A DNA stretch of 64,000 nucleotides from Cladocopium goreaui (Eukaryota > Sar > Dinophyceae > Suessiales > Symbiodiniaceae): assembly GCA_947184155.2 (NCBI GenBank), contig CAMXCT020000252.1, forward strand, positions 216,855 to 280,854, in the 5' to 3' direction. Positions 20,451 to 31,810 of this stretch are shown here, one piece after another. Under the pieces are notes generated by a model, which was given only the letters and a program-made list of their open reading frames with translations, was not told the origin of the DNA and searched no databases. The position numbers were made by a program, and so were the translations under genes. Each line of letters begins with the position of its first letter. Positions within the stretch are counted from its first letter, which is position 1.

Positions 20451-23400
20451 AGGAGAGACGGCTGGAACAAGAGTCCGAAGAGGTAGCCGAGGGTTGTGGC
20501 CTTTGAGTTGGCAATTGGCTGGGGCTCAACATTCTTTCATGAAACATGATGAAAGTTGTGGACGCTTTGGTACCTGCTCCTTGAGCCAAAGAAGGCTTGT
20601 TGAATGACTTCGGGATTTAGACCGCAGGCTCTCAACCAACTGGAGGCTCTGGATGCAGCAGCCAAGGCCTCAATGGCCTTAACAGCCTCAGTTGCTTCAG
20701 TCCATCAAGAGCCAACGGTGTTTGCACAGACTGCTAAAAATGCGCAGAATTGCCTAGAAGGGGGATGTCCATTTTGTCATTTGACGATACTGGTGTGACA
20801 TTCATATGTGGTTTCTAACACCTCTAAGTACAACATGTTATGCATTTCCATCGTTTGCGGTGTTTTTAGGTAGAGGCTTTGCGCATGAAGTTGGAAGTCA
20901 GCAAGGAAGACGTGGAGCCGCTGGCTCAAACATGACTTGATGAACCAACATCTGGAAGTGATATACTATAACAACCACAGATTTTGATGCTTCGCCATTT
21001 TTATCCCAATCTGTTGGTGAAATCGGTTGATTGTTACAATTTGTTGATCAACAATTGTTGATGGTTCATCCCATTTTATGTGATTTCCCATTTCCATTGA
21101 GGTGTTCGCAAGCTGAGCTTCTCCAGCTCCGGTCTGCTGCTAGCAGCTGGACCAAGGTGGAGCGTCAAAGTGGGATATCTGTTTATCTTTCAATCATTCT
21201 GTGTATTTGTCTCTCTAGCGTTCTATCTATTTAAATAATTATATATATATATAATGATATAATTATATATATATATGTTTAAAGATGCATACAGCACACA
21301 CACACACATGTGTATGTATGTATGTATGTAATGTAATGTAATGTAATGTAATGTAATGTAGTGTAATGTAGTGTAGTGTAATGTAATGTATGTATGTATA
21401 GGTAGTCAGTATAAATGCATGTGTATCTACATATACCAAATTAGGTCCTTCAGTGAGGCTGCAGAGGAAAGTCGCCAAGAGCTGAAAGATCGAGAACTTC
21501 GTTTGCAGGACCCAGTCTGCGGCAGGGTCAACTTTTCAACGGATCAGTTGCTGGAAATTGGAGCAATAAGATCTGTTGAAACTAATTGGTGGATAGTGGT
21601 TGATGAATATGGACTCAGGTGGAATTCATGAATAGAAGATGGAGAGGTTTTGTTTTTGGAGTACGGAAGCCTCTCTGAAACACTGCGATACTCTCCCGGA
21701 GATGGAGTCGAAGTGCCAGGGACCATGTGATATGCCGAGCATTTTTTCGGCTCAGAAAATAAGTTGGCTTCTCGCTGTCTGTTTGGTGAGCGGACGATTT
21801 CATCCTGCAGGAGTTGTTGGCTGTGCTTCCCGTGCTTTCCCCAGTGGAGACAGACTGAAAATCTGAAAGACGAGATCATTTTGCAGTTGACAAGAGCCGT
21901 TTTCGCAAGACGCCTAGACGCTTCGTGTCTAGGCGGAAGAGGAGGAGGAGCTGTGAGCCTGAATTGTTTTTGAGCAGAGCACTAAAGGTGAGAGGTTTGA
22001 AAAGGCTTCGGCCTTGGGATGTAGCCAAGTGCAGTAGATTTTCCTCCTGGTGATTTGCCAGCGGCCACTGTGCAAACACAGCTTGGAACTTGTTGCAACA
22101 ATTCCCCTGCCTTTCCCAGGAGTCTGACAAGCAAACAGCGTTGGCAGCAGAGAGGCAACTCGGGTGAGCTTCAAGTTTGTAGCACTTCATGGTATAGGGT
22201 GGAAGACACCAGCATACTGCTAGTCTAATGGATGGTTTCGAGATTGCTGTGAAACAGTATCATTTAGCCTGTGAAACAGTAAAATGAGATTTAGCCAGCC
22301 CTCAAATCTGAACAGGTTTGGGTGGAATGTGTCTCTTATTTTACCTGGAAACTGCTGGCTTGGCTTACCAGGCTTACCAGGCTTACCAGGCTTACCAGTA
22401 AATGTATTCATTTAACACTTCTCAAAGATGCTACAAAATTAGAACATCTCCAGGCTGCGGGTGCTGCAATTGCAGACAGATCGGCTCCGCGAGCAGGCGG
22501 AAGTTTTGGAGATTTGCCGATCGTCTTTTTGGAGATTTTGAGCATATGGCTTTTGATTCAACTTTTGGCTTCTGATGGCTTCTGGTGAGTTTTCCGATCG
22601 ATTTTTTTTGGGTGTTTTTTTGGTCCATGTTCCAGGGATTCTGATGGATTCCGATGGATTCGTGGAGCCACGCCAGGTGGAAGTGCAGCAGGGTTTGCTT
22701 CTGCAGCGCCTGGAGGAGCGCAAGGCGTTGGAGTCTCAAGTGGAGGCAGAGCGGTGACAGATTGGTGTTGTTGGCTTCGCCGTGCACTGCTCTCCCAATG
22801 TTTACGCAATGCTTACAGCCGAATGGTCTGAAATCATGGGATTCTGAAGATGATTTAGAAGCAGGAAGGCCTCACCTTAAAGACAAACGTTTTTTTTTCC
22901 TTTCTGCAGATCTGTCTGCCACAGGGCCTCACCAGCGAGCGTGACGAGCAGAGGGCAGTACAGCAGAAGGCCTTCCTGGGATGGTGGCTCTAGCGCCTAG
23001 CGGAGTGTTGAGCACAGCAAGTTGCTGCGCTTCCTCGATCTCTCAGTTCCACAGCCACCTTTCCAAGAAGACACTCTTTGGATCTCTTTGGTGTCTCCCA
23101 TCTTTGCCATGAAAACTCTCACGACCATTCACGACCTGCGACAGCGGGTCACGGGCCAATCAGCACCAAACGTCCCGGCGAAGGGCTGAAGCTGAGTCCT
23201 CTTGCCTTTTGCTGTGCCCCGAAGTGCGTGTACTGCAGATCCACAGCTTGGCTGTGAATGGAGTTATGATAGTTATGTATATAATGGGTATCTACCCAGC
23301 ATGTTGACAACGGATTCGATGGCCAACTTGGTGAGTTCAAATTCGTTCGAATGGTCCTGCTTAACGATGGTAGGACCCAAATGGGCACGCATGTTTGCGA

Positions 23401-24243
23401 TGGTTAAGAAACCAAACAGCTTGAGTATTGTTGCCAAGTGAAGGAAAGAACATTCTGACAGGCGAGAGCAGCCTTGCGCACGGCAGAGAGCCAGCTGAAG
23501 GTGAAGGAAGAGGCGCCCGAGTATTGGACGTGTCTCTGTTGCATGGTGTTGGCTGGTCCTTACTCCTTACTGGTCTTTTTTGCGTAGTGTTTTGTTCGGT
23601 GTTCCTGAATTCCTGAATTTCTGATCAATTTGTGAACTTTCATGAACTTTCATGAACTTTCAGGAACCACTGTAACTTGTAAATTGTAACATATTGTAAC
23701 CATTGTAACCATTGTAGCCATTGTAACCATCATGTTGGGGCCCTCGACTCAGCCTCCAGGCGCTGTCTGCATTTGCACGGCGTCGACAAGATCTTGAGCG
23801 TCAATCTGTGCGCATGCGTGGTGAGGCCCCGCTGAACTTGACACTCAAAAGATGTCTGACACCGCAATGGCCCAAGGGGGCCCAAGGGGGCCCAAGGTAT
23901 ATCTAATCTTTGGAATCTTTGGAATAATTCAGTTTCAATCTGTGAACTGGCTTCGCAAAAGCCGCAGCGCAAGACGTGTTTTGTACTGTGTGGATTTGTG
24001 CTATTCCAATGCAAGCAACCATGAACGACTTTACACACTCGCATCATGTTCCGGTGGGCTGCAAAACATCACTACATGCTGGGATCTGTCCATACAGCAG
24101 CACAAGCGACAAGAATTGTTTGCAGTACTTTCATAGGGGAAACCAAGCCTTCAAGGTCAACCACCAGCCTGCAAGGTGCGAGGTCTCAAAGCTCGCTTGG
24201 CGGTTTCAAGCTCAGATCCTACTCTACCCTGTACAACTCACCG
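20451..24243 (+). CDS. Multi-exon coiled-coil protein gene
   Basis: A series of short exons, each preceded by an AG acceptor and encoding heptad-like, Glu/Arg/Gln/Leu-rich helix, lies on the plus strand: about 20451-20486 (ERRLEQESEE), 20629-20720 (ALNQLEALDAAAKASMA), 20871-20937 (VEALRMKLEVSKEDVEP), 21111-21175 (AELLQLRSAASSWTKVERQ), 21446-21520 (FSEAAEESRQELKDRELRLQ), 22451-22510 (LRVLQLQTDRLREQAEVLE), 22675-22756 (VEVQQGLLLQRLEERKALES), 22912-22985 (LTSERDEQRAVQQKAFLGW), 23460-23522 (ARAALRTAESQLKVKEEAPE), 23757-23845 (ALSAFARRRQDLERQSVRMR), and 24178-24243, which ends at a GTAAGTT donor. The product is probably a long coiled-coil scaffold, perhaps cytoskeletal or centrosomal; no specific family is recognised. 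Both termini and exact joins are unresolved. An acidic exon-like piece at 20129-20235 (PEEELDDFTPEAASGLQ) may belong to it. Confidence 0.55.
21300..21395. repeat. (GTAT)n/(GTAAT)n microsatellite inside an intron
   Basis: GTATGTATGTAT followed by ATGTA pentamers between two coiled-coil exons. A related CATTA/CACTA tract is at 24250-24330. Confidence 0.85.
22363..22398. repeat. 9-bp repeat (GCTTACCAG), four copies
   Basis: Four exact tandem GCTTACCAG units within an intron of the coiled-coil gene. Each unit carries CTTACC, the reverse complement of a GGTAAG donor. Confidence 0.85.
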
Positions 24244-24399
24244 TAAGTTACATTATATATCATTATATTACATTACACTACACTACATTACATTACGCCA
24301 ATGACATTGCAAGTACATTAAATTACATCGTATGACATAGGTACATACTTATGTACACACATACATGGTGTGACGTTTATGCATGCCAGTAACGACAAT

Positions 24400-25155
24400 T
24401 TCTTGCACTGCATGCTTTATTAATTATTAATTGCAACTAAACACGTGAGCCACTCCTTTGCGTCTAACTTTGCCACCGCTGATTCAAATGCATTCATGTG
24501 GCTCCATAGCATTAAGACCTCAAGTACTTGGCAACTTGGCATGCAGTGTTAGCTGATGTTAGCTGCATGGTCCGCATGGTGCAAGAATGCATTGCCGACA
24601 CAGGACCTTGGGACAGTGAAAGGCACAATCACACTGTCAAGTTTCAGCCCGATAAAGTGATGATGTCCCACTGTATATCTTCACCTAGGGTCCAGTATCG
24701 AACCTTTTACGCAATGGCAACGGACAATTCACCATTCATAGATAATCTTCCTATTTAAAAGCCCATTCGTAGGGGGATTTTCTGCACCGTGGATTTTTTC
24801 GCTGTCCAGTCGAGTCAGTTGACTCCGCTTCCAGGAGTCAATTGGGCACTGTGGCGAGAGCGCCCTCGGATAGCGACTTCCGTGTTGGCGCGCCTCGCGA
24901 AAGAAACGGATGGGATCAAAAAGACTTTGGACCTGCTCTGTCAGATGCAGCAACAAGAGGCTGGTGATGTCTCTGGTGTAAAAATGGGAGTAAAAACATT
25001 TGCACATTCGATCAGCCAGTTGCAAGATTTGTATAGATTTGTAGCTTCCTGTTTCCTGGGTTAGGCCTAGGCAAAAACACACACTGTGGGCACACGCTGA
25101 CAGCATTGTGGTCTTGATCAAGCATTTGTTGGAAATTCAAAAGAATCAGAAGAAA
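24400..25155. other. No clearly supported gene
   Basis: One exon-like stretch near 24830-25000 (NWALWRERPRIATSVLARLA, then a helical ETDGIKKTLDLLCQMQQQE) may be coding, possibly belonging to the gene on either side, but it has no recognised family. Confidence 0.3.
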
Positions 25156-25159
25156 CATG

Positions 25160-25262
25160 TGGGGGGTTCCATAAATGGGGGTACCCCTAAATCATCCATT
25201 TCCAAAGGATTTTCCCTTATAAACCCTCACTTTTTGGGTATCTCCAAGTAAAACCCCCCATG
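25160..25262. repeat. Snapback (inverted-repeat) element
   Basis: The left arm CATGTGGGGGGTT (25155-25167) is matched by the right arm AACCCCCCATGTG (about 25251-25264) in inverted orientation, with further partial pairing of GGGGGTACCC and GGGTATC inward. About 105 bp, no coding capacity; MITE-like. Confidence 0.5.
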
Positions 25263-25289
25263 TGGTGCTTGATTTTTTTTCTGCGGGAA

Positions 25290-28200
25290 AGGTTGAGACA
25301 AACATTTTTCACTTCAGCTGTGCAATCAGTGCATGCGAAAAATTGGCTGACTGGTCGATGGCATTGGAAATCCTGCGGAAGATGAAAGAGCGACAGGTTC
25401 CGAAGTTTTGGTGTGACCTTTAGAATGTATTGAAAAGATCAGTCGAGAAAGTGAAATATTTGCCGAAATGCAGCAGCTTAGTACATGGCTTGCCTGTAAG
25501 AATGCACATATGGCCTTCGGAAAGTTGCAATTTTCAAACGTGTCCACTGTTCTGGTAGCTGTGGTCCATGCTTGTGTCCCAAGGGCCATGGCCCCCGTGC
25601 GAGGTGCCCTGTAATGTGGTGAGTTGCAGCTCGACTCTCAGCGCTTGCGAAAAAGCCTCGCAGTGGCCGATGGCTCTGGAGCTGTTCCAGACCATGACGG
25701 AGCAGTAGCTATCCTCCAGACCAGCAACCCAATAACAACCCCGGAGTATTAGGCACTGGTTGACATATGTTGACATACTAAGTGGAATACACCCAGAAAG
25801 TGATCATTTGCTATGAGAATGGTACCCCCAAACTAAACAGCCCACGGGTTTATTGATCCAGGGTTGACATTACACTTTATAGACTTATAGATGATTTCCC
25901 CATGGAAGATGGTCACTTGCCATTGCCATGTGTGATTACTGGAGGGTACTCTGCCAGAAGAGCTGGGACTGTCACGTCAGGGTTGTCTGATCAACCTTCA
26001 GACGAGAAAACAAAGACTTTGCTTCCTCCAAGAGGCTACATGAACAGTCCACTTTCATCCACTTTCATTCCACTTTCCACCTGTGAATATCAAGGCAACT
26101 TTATAATTTATAATGATTGCTTGGAGACTTGGCAACAGGAGCAGTTTCCTTGTCCAGTTTCAAATTCTGAGAGCCAAAACCTTGGGATTTGGCTAAGGCA
26201 AATTTCACCAAATCTGATTGCATTGAGTTCCACCATCAGTGCATGTGAGAAAGGAGGAGAATGGCAAATGGCACTGGAGCTTTTCGCCTCTGCTCACATG
26301 GCACCCTGAAAGAATGGCCAGTTCAACATATTTCAACATTCAGCTCTTTTGCAATTAGAATTGTTCTACTAGACTTTACTAAGGATCACGATGTGGTGAG
26401 CTATAGTTCGATGATCAGTGCATGTGCGCAGGGTGGCCAGTGGCAACTGGCTGTCCATATTCTGCAAACAATGACAGAGAGACAGACACTTTCAAGCAGC
26501 TCTTGCCCAGCCATCTGCCGTAGTCGAATAGAAAGTTGTCTGGCAGAGAACTCTTGCAACTCAATCCTGGAAGAGGGCCAAAGTGGAACAGTCCAGTTGT
26601 TCGGAGAGGGGATGACAGAACATGTCATGGTGTGATTCAGTGCATATATATATATGGTGCATATAGCTTCTCATGGAAAGCCAAAGTATGCTTTGACCTG
26701 CGTTGGTAGTCGCATCTGGGTCATCGACCTGTGAAGATTTCAACAGAGACCAGGACAGAGCCAAACATCATCAGCTTCAACTCTGTCATCTCTGCGCACG
26801 AAAAAGGACGTCAGTGGCAAAGAGCACTGCATTTCCTCCTGTGGATGTTCCAGGTGCGCCTTCTGGGTCTGACACTGAAGGAGCAGCCGTTGAGCTTTTG
26901 TTGAGGTCTGGAAGACGATCGCCGCAACTCCCAAGTTTGGTAAATCTCCGTGGCAAAATCCTGATCACGGAAGGCCAACAAAGCTCCGAATGTCATCAGC
27001 ATCAGCGCGACCATCAGTGCCTGCGAAAAGAGCGGGCAGTGGCAGCGGGGGATGCTGTTGCTGACGCTCGGCCATAGCAGATGCCTGGGATGGTCCAATG
27101 GTGGATTTTTCACCAATCTGACCCGATCTGACCCGGCAGCTGTGATTCGAGGAACACCATGCCAGTGTGGAGCGTGAAGCCAAATCTTGTGAGCTTCAAC
27201 GCAGCCATTAGTGCAGCCGAAAAGGCCGGATGAAACAGACCCAACTGTCCCACAGTGAGAGTAGTGAAAGGCAGGTTGGTTTGCTGACTATAGCGTGCTA
27301 TAGCCACTGTTAGTTGATAACTACTCGGCAGGCACAAGAGTGGGAAGTCGCGCTGCAGCTTTTGTCCACGATGCTGCTCCAGAAGGCAAACTGGCGAAGT
27401 CATCACACGTTTTTAAGTTTTCAGGTGTTGCGCGGAACAGGATTCTTCAGCGACAGGTAAAGCGTAAATTATGCTGCTGTGCTTCAATTTGCAACATTCA
27501 GTCAGAGGTAGCACTCGAGTAACATCCAACACAGCCTGCATATCGGAGTCTCTTTTGTTGTTTGAAAGTTCCTTCTGAAGTCACAGGTGCTGCCCTCAGT
27601 GGTTAGCTACAGCTCTGCCATAAGTGCTTGCGAAAAATCACTTCAGTGGGAGATGGCTCTTGCTCTGATGGCTGCAATGCCTTTCGCCCGTGCCGCCAAG
27701 CTGAATCATCTCATGTAGAGCAAACAATTGAGCAGTGTTCAAAGTTGCTGTTGGTTGATCATTATAGAGGGTCATACTACCCAACATTTTGGGGATTATC
27801 ATGGATTATCATAAGCCACTCTGGCTTTCCTAAGGACAGAGGGCTTTGAACAATGCTCAAGTGTCCACGCATCTTACAGATTGTTTAAAACCTGAAAGGA
27901 TAACTCCCAAACTAAGGTGATGCCCAGTCAAGTCACGTACAACAGTGCGGCCTGGCATAGAAAGAAATGAAGCGAGGCACTTTCGCTCTCCCTGATGGAT
28001 TTGTGAAGTGTTTGAGTTGCAAGGTCATTAGTGCCTGCGAAAAGGGCAGTCAATGGCAATCCGCAGTCTTCCTTCTATTTTCAATGCCAAAAGCTCGTGT
28101 GGACCAGGAGCTGCTTTGTTTGTTGCAATTGATATGGGATGGTTTCGCGTGTGTCCTTTGTTTTCAGAGTTTGCTACATCTCGAAGCTGAAGGTTAACTA

Positions 28201-28500
28201 ACTAACCTTTTTGAACAACTATATGCCAGTATCAGAGTACATATTTATATACATATATACACATGAACTACACATATTCATATGCCATTTGCAAAGAATA
28301 TACTCCAATTATAACCAACCATTAAAGCTTTCCCCTTGAAGTTCCGGAGGACGTGCTGAGTTTTGGCGCAGCCATCAGTGCTTGCGCTCACAGCCACCAC
28401 TGGCGTAGCGCTGTGCGGGTGTTGAAGCTCAATGCTGCTGATGTTGTGGGCTACAATGGAGCAGTGGATGCCTGTGCCAAGGCCTTGATGACTGCCAGTG
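25290..28500 (+). CDS. Pentatricopeptide repeat (PPR) protein gene, multi-exon
   Basis: Roughly ten PPR units with the dinoflagellate-type signature ISACEKGGQWQ-ALELL occur in order on the plus strand, one per exon and in changing frames: near 25315 (AISACEKLADWSMALEILRK), 25635 (LSACEKASQWPMALELFQTM), 26235 (TISACEKGGEWQMALELF), 26395 (VVSYSSMISACAQGGQWQL), 26770 (SFNSVISAHEKGRQWQRAL), 26995 (ATISACEKSGQWQRGMLLL), 27180 (NLVSFNAAISAAEKAG), 27605 (VVSYSSAISACEKSLQWEMA), 28020 (VISACEKGSQWQSAVFLL), 28355 (VLSFGAAISACAHSHHWRSA) and a partial VVGYNGAVDACAKAL at 28447. PPR proteins bind RNA, usually in plastids or mitochondria, through helix pairs. Several units are damaged or run into stops, so some exons may be misread at their edges or the gene may be decaying. 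The start and targeting peptide were not found. Confidence 0.75.
25801..25917. repeat. Possible snapback element within the PPR gene
   Basis: GTGATCATTTGC...GGTACCCCC on the left partly pairs with GATTTCCCCATGG...GGTCACTTGCC on the right. Weaker than the copies at 38425 and 53920 and listed as tentative. Confidence 0.3.
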
Positions 28501-29500
28501 CAGTCATCCAGATTTTGCCTGCTTTTTTGAAAGTCGAAGTTGACAGAAGTTGTCCCAAGTTAGATGAACTTTTTGCGCGGGAGGCAACGCAATGGCAGTG
28601 GGCTTTGACTTTGTGCCAAAACAGCGACTTTCTGGGCCGCAGTTTCGCCCTGGAGGCCCAGGTTCAGAATTCTGCACTGAGGCAATCTCATCCAAGCTCC
28701 ATGCACAGCATTTGCACTTATATAATCCATTATAATCATATATAAATCTTATAGAAGTCTTATACAAGTCTTATATATTGATATTGAAATTGGAATATGG
28801 CGCTATACCGGTGATTTAGTAAGGAAAATTATGATCAACGACAGGATTTTTGGGTATTCCATTTTCAAAGCTAAATGTTGAAGACATGACTTGATGCCCT
28901 TGATCAGCTGTGTGAGGCCTGTGATGCCAGTGGTCATTTGTCACCGCTACCGCGGCTACTTTCGGGCCTGGATGAAGCCATTGGAGCTCTTGGAAGCTCT
29001 CGCCTGTGAAACCTGGTAGGTTTGATGTTTTTTTTGGGTCCAACTTATGGGGTTTCTGATTCCTGGATCTCCAGTGATCTTCAGGTTTCCCTTGAAGTCC
29101 CGCTTTGAATGGACGTTTTCCGACTGGGAAGTCGGAGCAACAAAGTTGACATAAGTTGACCATGGAGCCAAAGATGGCAGACTAAGTTGCCAAGCTCTGC
29201 GCGTAGAACATCGCAGAACATCGTAGAACTCTCCAGCTTGGAAGCCTTGCAAGATGGAGTGTCACTGCCAAAACTTCAACTGCTGAGACTTGCACTGGAA
29301 AGAAGCTGGTTGAAAAGGAATTGGCTGAGTGCACAGGAATCATGGAATTGTCACTTTTTGCCATTGCCTGAGATTTCTTTGCGTTGTCTGCTTTCAAATG
29401 ATTGTTAACTAGTGACGATTGGTCACGATGTCACGATCTGGGGAGCACCACAGAATATCCTTGAAGTCAACTTGCAGTTGGAAGTGATACGCTTGGTATT
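28501..29500 (+). other. Poorly resolved; one exon-like stretch
   Basis: The 3' flank of the PPR gene. A possible exon at about 29190-29330 reads LPKLQLLRLALERSW and resembles a leucine-rich segment; its gene is unknown. Otherwise nothing is supported. Confidence 0.3.
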
Positions 29501-29549
29501 GAACCTGGTATTGGTTCAGTCAAGCCAAGTTGTGGATACCGCTCCAAGC

Positions 29550-31483
29550 CAAACATTCCGTGGTGCCAAGGCTCTTGCTGCTCAGGCCAAAGAGAAGCAT
29601 CAGCGAGAGGCATCGCAGTGTGGACCTCAAGGGCTCGGGCAGTGGCTCGAAGTTCATGGTTTGGATCCCTTCGAAGCCGCTAAGCCGCTAAGCCTCGCTT
29701 GTTACAAGGAAGTCAGAGCGGCACAGACAGACCTCTCTGAAGCTTCAGCATGAGGCAGGAGCAAGTCAGATTTCAAGCATGCTCAATTTCCAGACGTCAC
29801 CTGCTCCCGGTAGTAATAACCAGTTAGCCAGTAGTAATTGTCACACTTGGCCAAAGTGGTGGCAGCATGGCCGTTGCCCTCGTCACAGCACAGGTGGTGG
29901 AGCTGTGGGAGGCTTTGCGCAAGTACAGAGAGAAGGCGGGAGAAATGAAAACTGTGAAGGGTCAGATAGGCCGTGATAGGCCATAGGCTGGCCATAGGCT
30001 GGCGTTCCGAAAGCTGATGAAGTGTTGCCGACCTGCTGGTGCTCAGGTTCAAATCTCCAAGAAGGACTACGCCAAAGAGGAGTTGCTTCAAAGCTTTCGA
30101 GCTCGAGACAGCACTCGCTACCTGGTGGCTCTTCAGTTGGCCAACGATGCTGAGGTTGAGCCAGAAGATATCCCTTGTGTGTACAGCCTACATCGTTTGT
30201 CCCAGACCTTCCAGGTTCCTGACATTGATGTGAATGTCTTGAGCGTCAAGGCACAGCTGTGCTTTGTGTTGGACTATACCAGCAGTATGAAGACGCAGGT
30301 GGCTCAGGCAAAGACCAGTGTCGCCCGAATGATTGAGGCGGTGAGGAACATGGTCCGGGAAAAAGTCATAGAAACACATATTGGTGACGCTGAATATTGC
30401 TGGATTTTAGTAGTTTATCTTAGTTTTATCAGTTTTATGTGGTTCTCCTTAGCTTTACCTAGCTTGGTGCACTTGTTGAAGAAGGCCTGTTTTTGAATTT
30501 TTTGGTCAAGGGTCTCAATGAGACACCAATCAGGTTAAAACTGAACCATATTTTGAACATGGGGGTATCTATGTGGCCCCTGGGAGGAACGTGTACATAC
30601 CTTTGCTGCCCAACGCGTCGGTTGATTTGGAGATGACTGCGATCGCGTACAACGACTGGGATGAAGGCACAGCACGACTGGGCCGACCGGTGGTGGCTGC
30701 CTTTGGGGGCAAAGAGATCAAACGAGCGCACGATGGGAGCTTGACGCTGGAGGATTTCAATCTAGGCGGCAAGTTCACAAAGGACAGTGGTCTCGAGTCT
30801 GAACGTTTCTCAACTTTTCCCAAGTTCTTTGAAGTATTCAAACTATTCGGACTTCAAAGCAAACCACAAAACATAGTAATTTAAGCATCACCTCTGGTGG
30901 GTTGTTGTGTAGCGTCCCCGTCATCCCTTAAAAGGGCCTGACGTTTGAATTGCGTTACCAGGATGCTGAGGAGCTGGAAACCTGGCTGGATCAGGGTCTC
31001 GGCCATGGTGGTTTCATCCCCGAGGAGCTCACAGGTGCACTGCTGGCGGCCTCCAACTTGGAGTGGACCGGGCAGCAGAGGTTCGCTGTGGTGATCACCG
31101 ATGCACCATGCCATGGCAAGGACTACAGCAGTTGCGCCCACGATGTCTTCTGTGATCGAAGAAATGGTCTTACCTGCACTGGTCGACCAGAAATGCCTCT
31201 GAGAACTTTGAGAGATCAGGGCGTGAAAGTCTTCATTTTCCATACAGGTGAAGCACATGCCGTCAGCATGTGTGAGAAGTTGCGGGAGTCGGAGCCTGAT
31301 TTGATCCATGAGAAGGTGGATCCATCTGAAACGGCCGACAGATTGGTGTCAGTTCTCAAGGGGAAACTCCAGCTGCAGCCTCTGTGGTATTTGCTGAAGC
31401 CTTTGACCTTGGGAGAAGCCGAGTCCACGTCTCCACTGGATCTAGCTGTTGCACATGATGTGGAGCTGGAGGACACCAATGGT
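29550..31483 (+). CDS. von Willebrand factor A domain protein gene, multi-exon
   Basis: Exon-like frames run on the plus strand: about 29556-29700 (AKALAAQAKEKHQREAS), 29865-29962 (VVELWEALRKYREKAGEM), 30002-30365, 30585-30785 and 30955-31483. The third contains strand 1 and the MIDAS of a vWA domain: QLCFVLDYTSSMKTQVAQAK, i.e. D-x-T-S-S in place of D-x-S-x-S. The fourth has a second strand, MTAIAYNDWDEG. The last has GHGGFIPEELTGALLAAS and VVITDAPCHGKDY, then VKVFIFHTGEA. The DAPCHG-x-x-Y motif is typical of the vWA domains found in Dictyostelium-type vwkA (alpha-kinase) proteins; no alpha-kinase domain is seen here. The usual Asp of the GGGD loop is replaced (GHGGF), so metal binding may be altered. 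The last exon ends at a clear donor (AATG|GTAAGGAG). Confidence 0.65.
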
Positions 31484-31751
31484 AAGGAGAAACACAAGCT
31501 TGGTCCCTCGGCTGCAATATATATATATATATTATATGTGTATTTTTCGGCCAATCCGAAGCATACCCAGGACTTCAAAGAGCTAATGCGTATAGATAAA
31601 AATTACAATCACAGATATCGAGATATTGATCTTTCAAAAATTTGGGCTATACCATGCTATACCTATGGCTGGACTCCAGTAAGAATTTCTTAACCTGTTT
31701 GGATCTTCCAGACCAGTTGCACATCATGTGAGAATAGAATGGGCTAGCGCC

Positions 31752-31790
31752 CTGGTACCGCCGACCCCCCTATTTGGGGGTTCCTAAAGA
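31752..31790 (+). repeat. Hairpin resembling the 5' hairpin of the dispersed repeats
   Basis: TACCGCCGACCCCCCTATTTGGGGG resembles the C-run/G-run hairpin context near 7115-7145 (TACCGTCCGCCCCCCC-TCTT-GGG). It may be a fragment of that family. Confidence 0.3.
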
Positions 31791-31810
31791 GAGAGGGAGA
31801 GAGAGAGAGA

